In this document: piece by piece, positions 62,502-64,000 of the stretch
How the letters are laid out: every line of letters starts with the position of its first letter
Numbering within the stretch: position 1 is the stretch's first letter
From: Deltaproteobacteria bacterium
Lineage (GTDB): Bacteria; Myxococcota_A; UBA9042
Length of the DNA stretch: 64,000 nt
Assembly (NCBI GenBank): GCA_020632665.1
Contig: JACKFC010000024.1
Location: 1-64,000, forward strand
Reading direction: 5' to 3'
Notes under the pieces: generated by a model
Told to the model about the DNA's origin: nothing
The model's database searches: none
What the model saw: only the letters and a program-made list of their open reading frames with translations
Made by a program: the position numbers and the translations under genes

Positions 62502-64000
62502 ATGTCGGATCTCCGGACCCTGCGCCAAATCGCGCTCACCCTTTCGCTGGCGACGGCGACCACGCTCGCTGGTTGCGGCAACAAGTCTGCTCCGCCGGCC
62601 GGCGCGGCCGAGACGAAGCCGACTGCGAGGGTCGAGCGCGCAGGCTTCGGAGCCGAGCAACCGAAGGTCGATGTCCTCGCCTTCGTCGGCTACCAATGCC
62701 CGCACTGCAAGATGAGCGCTGCCACGCTGGTGGGAGCATTCGAGGCCCACAAGGACATCGCCCGCGTTCGGCTGGTCAACCTGCCGCTCGACGCGCATCC
62801 AGACTCGGTCGCCCTGGCCGAGGCCGCCGTCGCGGCGCGCCGGATGGGCCTGTGGCGCAAGTTCTGGGATCACGCCTTCGAAGCCGAGAAGGTCGACGCC
62901 GGCGTGATCGAGAGCTTCGCCAAGCTCGAAGGCGTCGACGCGGCGCAATTCGAGAAGCTGCGCAAGAGCGCCGAAGTGCGCGAGGAGGTCTCGGCCGACG
63001 TCGCCCTCGCCGCGGTCCTCGGCGTCGCCGGCACGCCCTCCTACCTCGTCAACGGCGCGCTGCTGCAGGGCGCCCAGGACGCGGCGACCTGGGAAGGCAT
63101 CTTCAAGACCCAGGCCGGCGTGGCCGCGGAGCTGCTGGAGAAGGGCACCAAGCCCACCGACCTGCTGCAGGCCTTGGTCGAACGGAACAGCCCCAAGCGC
63201 GCGCCCTTCTACGTCAAGCACGTCCTGCAGGGCGAGGCGGCGCCGAAGGTCGCGGTCCCGGCGAAGACGCAGCGCACCAGCGGTGTGGTCGGCGCGACGA
63301 TCCAGCCCGCAGGCGGCGGCGCCGGCGCGATGCCGGTCGGCCAGCGCCTGCAGTTCGGCCAGGATCCGCGCGCGCAGCAGGTGACCTGGCGGGTCCTTGT
63401 TCGCTCGGACGATCCGATCCGCGGTGCGGTGAACGCCCCGGTCACGATCGTCGTCTTCGGCGATTTCGAGTGCCCGCACAGCAAGAGCCTGCAGGCGACG
63501 CTGGACGCGGTCCGGCAGAAGTTCGGCGACAAGGTGCGGATCGTCTGGAAGCACAACCCGCAGGCCATCCACCAGCACGCGATGCTCGCCGCCAAGGCTG
63601 CCGAGGCGGCGCGGGCGCAGGGCAAGTTCTGGGAGATGCACGATCAGCTCTTCGGTGCGCCGACGCTGACGGTCGAAGGCATCGGCGCCCTGGCGGCGGC
63701 GGCTGGCTTGGACATCGATCGCTTCCGCAACGCGATGGCGGCCACCGGCGCGGACGAGCGGATCCGCGGCGATCTCGAGCAGGTCGAAGCCCTCGCGGTG
63801 CGCGGCACGCCGAATCTCTACGTCAATGGCCAACTGATCGTCGGCGCGCCCGACGTCGAGAAGCTGACCGCCACGGTCGACGCCGAGCTGGCCAAGGCCA
63901 ACGCGCTGATCGAAGCGGGCACGCCGGCCGGCGAGGTCTACGAGAAGACCGTCGGCGAGGGCAAATTGCTCGATTCGCTGGCTCCGACGGCGGTGAAGAT
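62502..64000 (+). CDS. Multi-domain DsbA-like thioredoxin-fold lipoprotein, 3' end missing
   Basis: An open frame of at least 499 residues that runs off the window. Lipobox TLAGC (Cys25), GAGGAGG before the ATG. Two DsbA-like domains: first with active site CPHC (residues 66-69) and cis-Pro loop VAGTPSYLVNG, second with CPHS (324-327) and VRGTPNLYVNGQ. Between them lie about 70 linker residues (PFYVKHVLQG). The last visible part (KTVGEGKLLDS) has the start of what could be a third domain. In the second domain the resolving Cys is Ser, so it cannot form the usual disulphide and may act as an isomerase or simply bind partners. Likely in the periplasm on disulphide-rich secreted proteins. Confidence 0.87.
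   Translation, partial: MSDLRTLRQIALTLSLATATTLAGCGNKSAPPAGAAETKPTARVERAGFGAEQPKVDVLAFVGYQCPHCKMSAATLVGAFEAHKDIARVRLVNLPLDAHPDSVALAEAAVAARRMGLWRKFWDHAFEAEKVDAGVIESFAKLEGVDAAQFEKLRKSAEVREEVSADVALAAVLGVAGTPSYLVNGALLQGAQDAATWEGIFKTQAGVAAELLEKGTKPTDLLQALVERNSPKRAPFYVKHVLQGEAAPKVAVPAKTQRTSGVVGATIQPAGGGAGAMPVGQRLQFGQDPRAQQVTWRVLVRSDDPIRGAVNAPVTIVVFGDFECPHSKSLQATLDAVRQKFGDKVRIVWKHNPQAIHQHAMLAAKAAEAARAQGKFWEMHDQLFGAPTLTVEGIGALAAAAGLDIDRFRNAMAATGADERIRGDLEQVEALAVRGTPNLYVNGQLIVGAPDVEKLTATVDAELAKANALIEAGTPAGEVYEKTVGEGKLLDSLAPTAVK

Overview
GC-rich, gene-dense chromosomal DNA that looks like Myxococcota (former Deltaproteobacteria). Three things point there: two secreted proteins ending in a MYXO-CTERM-like tail (Cys/Gly patch, hydrophobic helix, Arg cluster); Ser/Thr kinases joined to TPR-like regions; and an unusually large set of lipoproteins, several with Asp/Ala/Gly-rich linkers after the lipobox or with MopE-type CNGxDDDCDG metal-binding motifs. 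I cannot name the species. There is no transposase, integrase, phage gene or CRISPR array. No gap between genes exceeds 300 bases; the longest are 26611-26897 and 31649-31909.

Layout. 1-7.0 kb: end of pckA, a MYXO-CTERM protein, a deoC aldolase with an unusual N-terminal extension, a lipoprotein hydrolase, a Skp/OmpH chaperone and a PPC-domain lipoprotein. 7.0-15.0 kb (minus): envelope operon lysS-lolC-lolD-bamA-small gene, joined by overlapping or abutting stop/start codons, preceded by tRNA-Pro(GGG) with its own terminator. 15.1-24.8 kb: a metallo-beta-lactamase-fold lipoprotein, a Ser/Thr kinase with an OmpA-like lipoprotein, a small cytochrome P460-like lipoprotein, a minus-strand operon usp-rarA-ATP-grasp, and a Cys-rich lipoprotein. 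24.9-28.8 kb: a YfbK-like VWA lipoprotein with a sigma-54-like promoter, a small secreted protein and an EpmA-like lysyl ligase.

28.8-50.3 kb is the most unusual part. A divergent block holds, on the minus strand, a spermidine-synthase-like methyltransferase, an esterase, an ATP-grasp protein, an enterobactin-esterase-like hydrolase and an S51 (cyanophycinase/dipeptidase E-like) peptidase. On the plus strand are two paralogous ATP-grasp ligases, two tandem Cys- and Gly-rich lipoproteins of about 1,130 residues, a third related ATP-grasp ligase, and an 1,814-residue lipoprotein with about nineteen CxDGxxCT repeats and three lamin-tail-like domains. Making an amide-linked small molecule or modifying proteins, with hydrolases and a peptidase to process the product, would fit this content; this is inference.

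50.3-64 kb: an ABC-F ATPase, a POT-family peptide transporter translationally coupled to an IPT/TIG MYXO-CTERM protein, DNA polymerase III delta prime, a membrane TPR-kinase, a zinc-ribbon/Tudor-like protein, a small lipoprotein, a UbiB-family kinase operon, and the start of a multi-domain DsbA-like lipoprotein cut by the window end. Several intergenic regions carry a consistent housekeeping-type promoter, TTGaCC-N17-TAnGcT.
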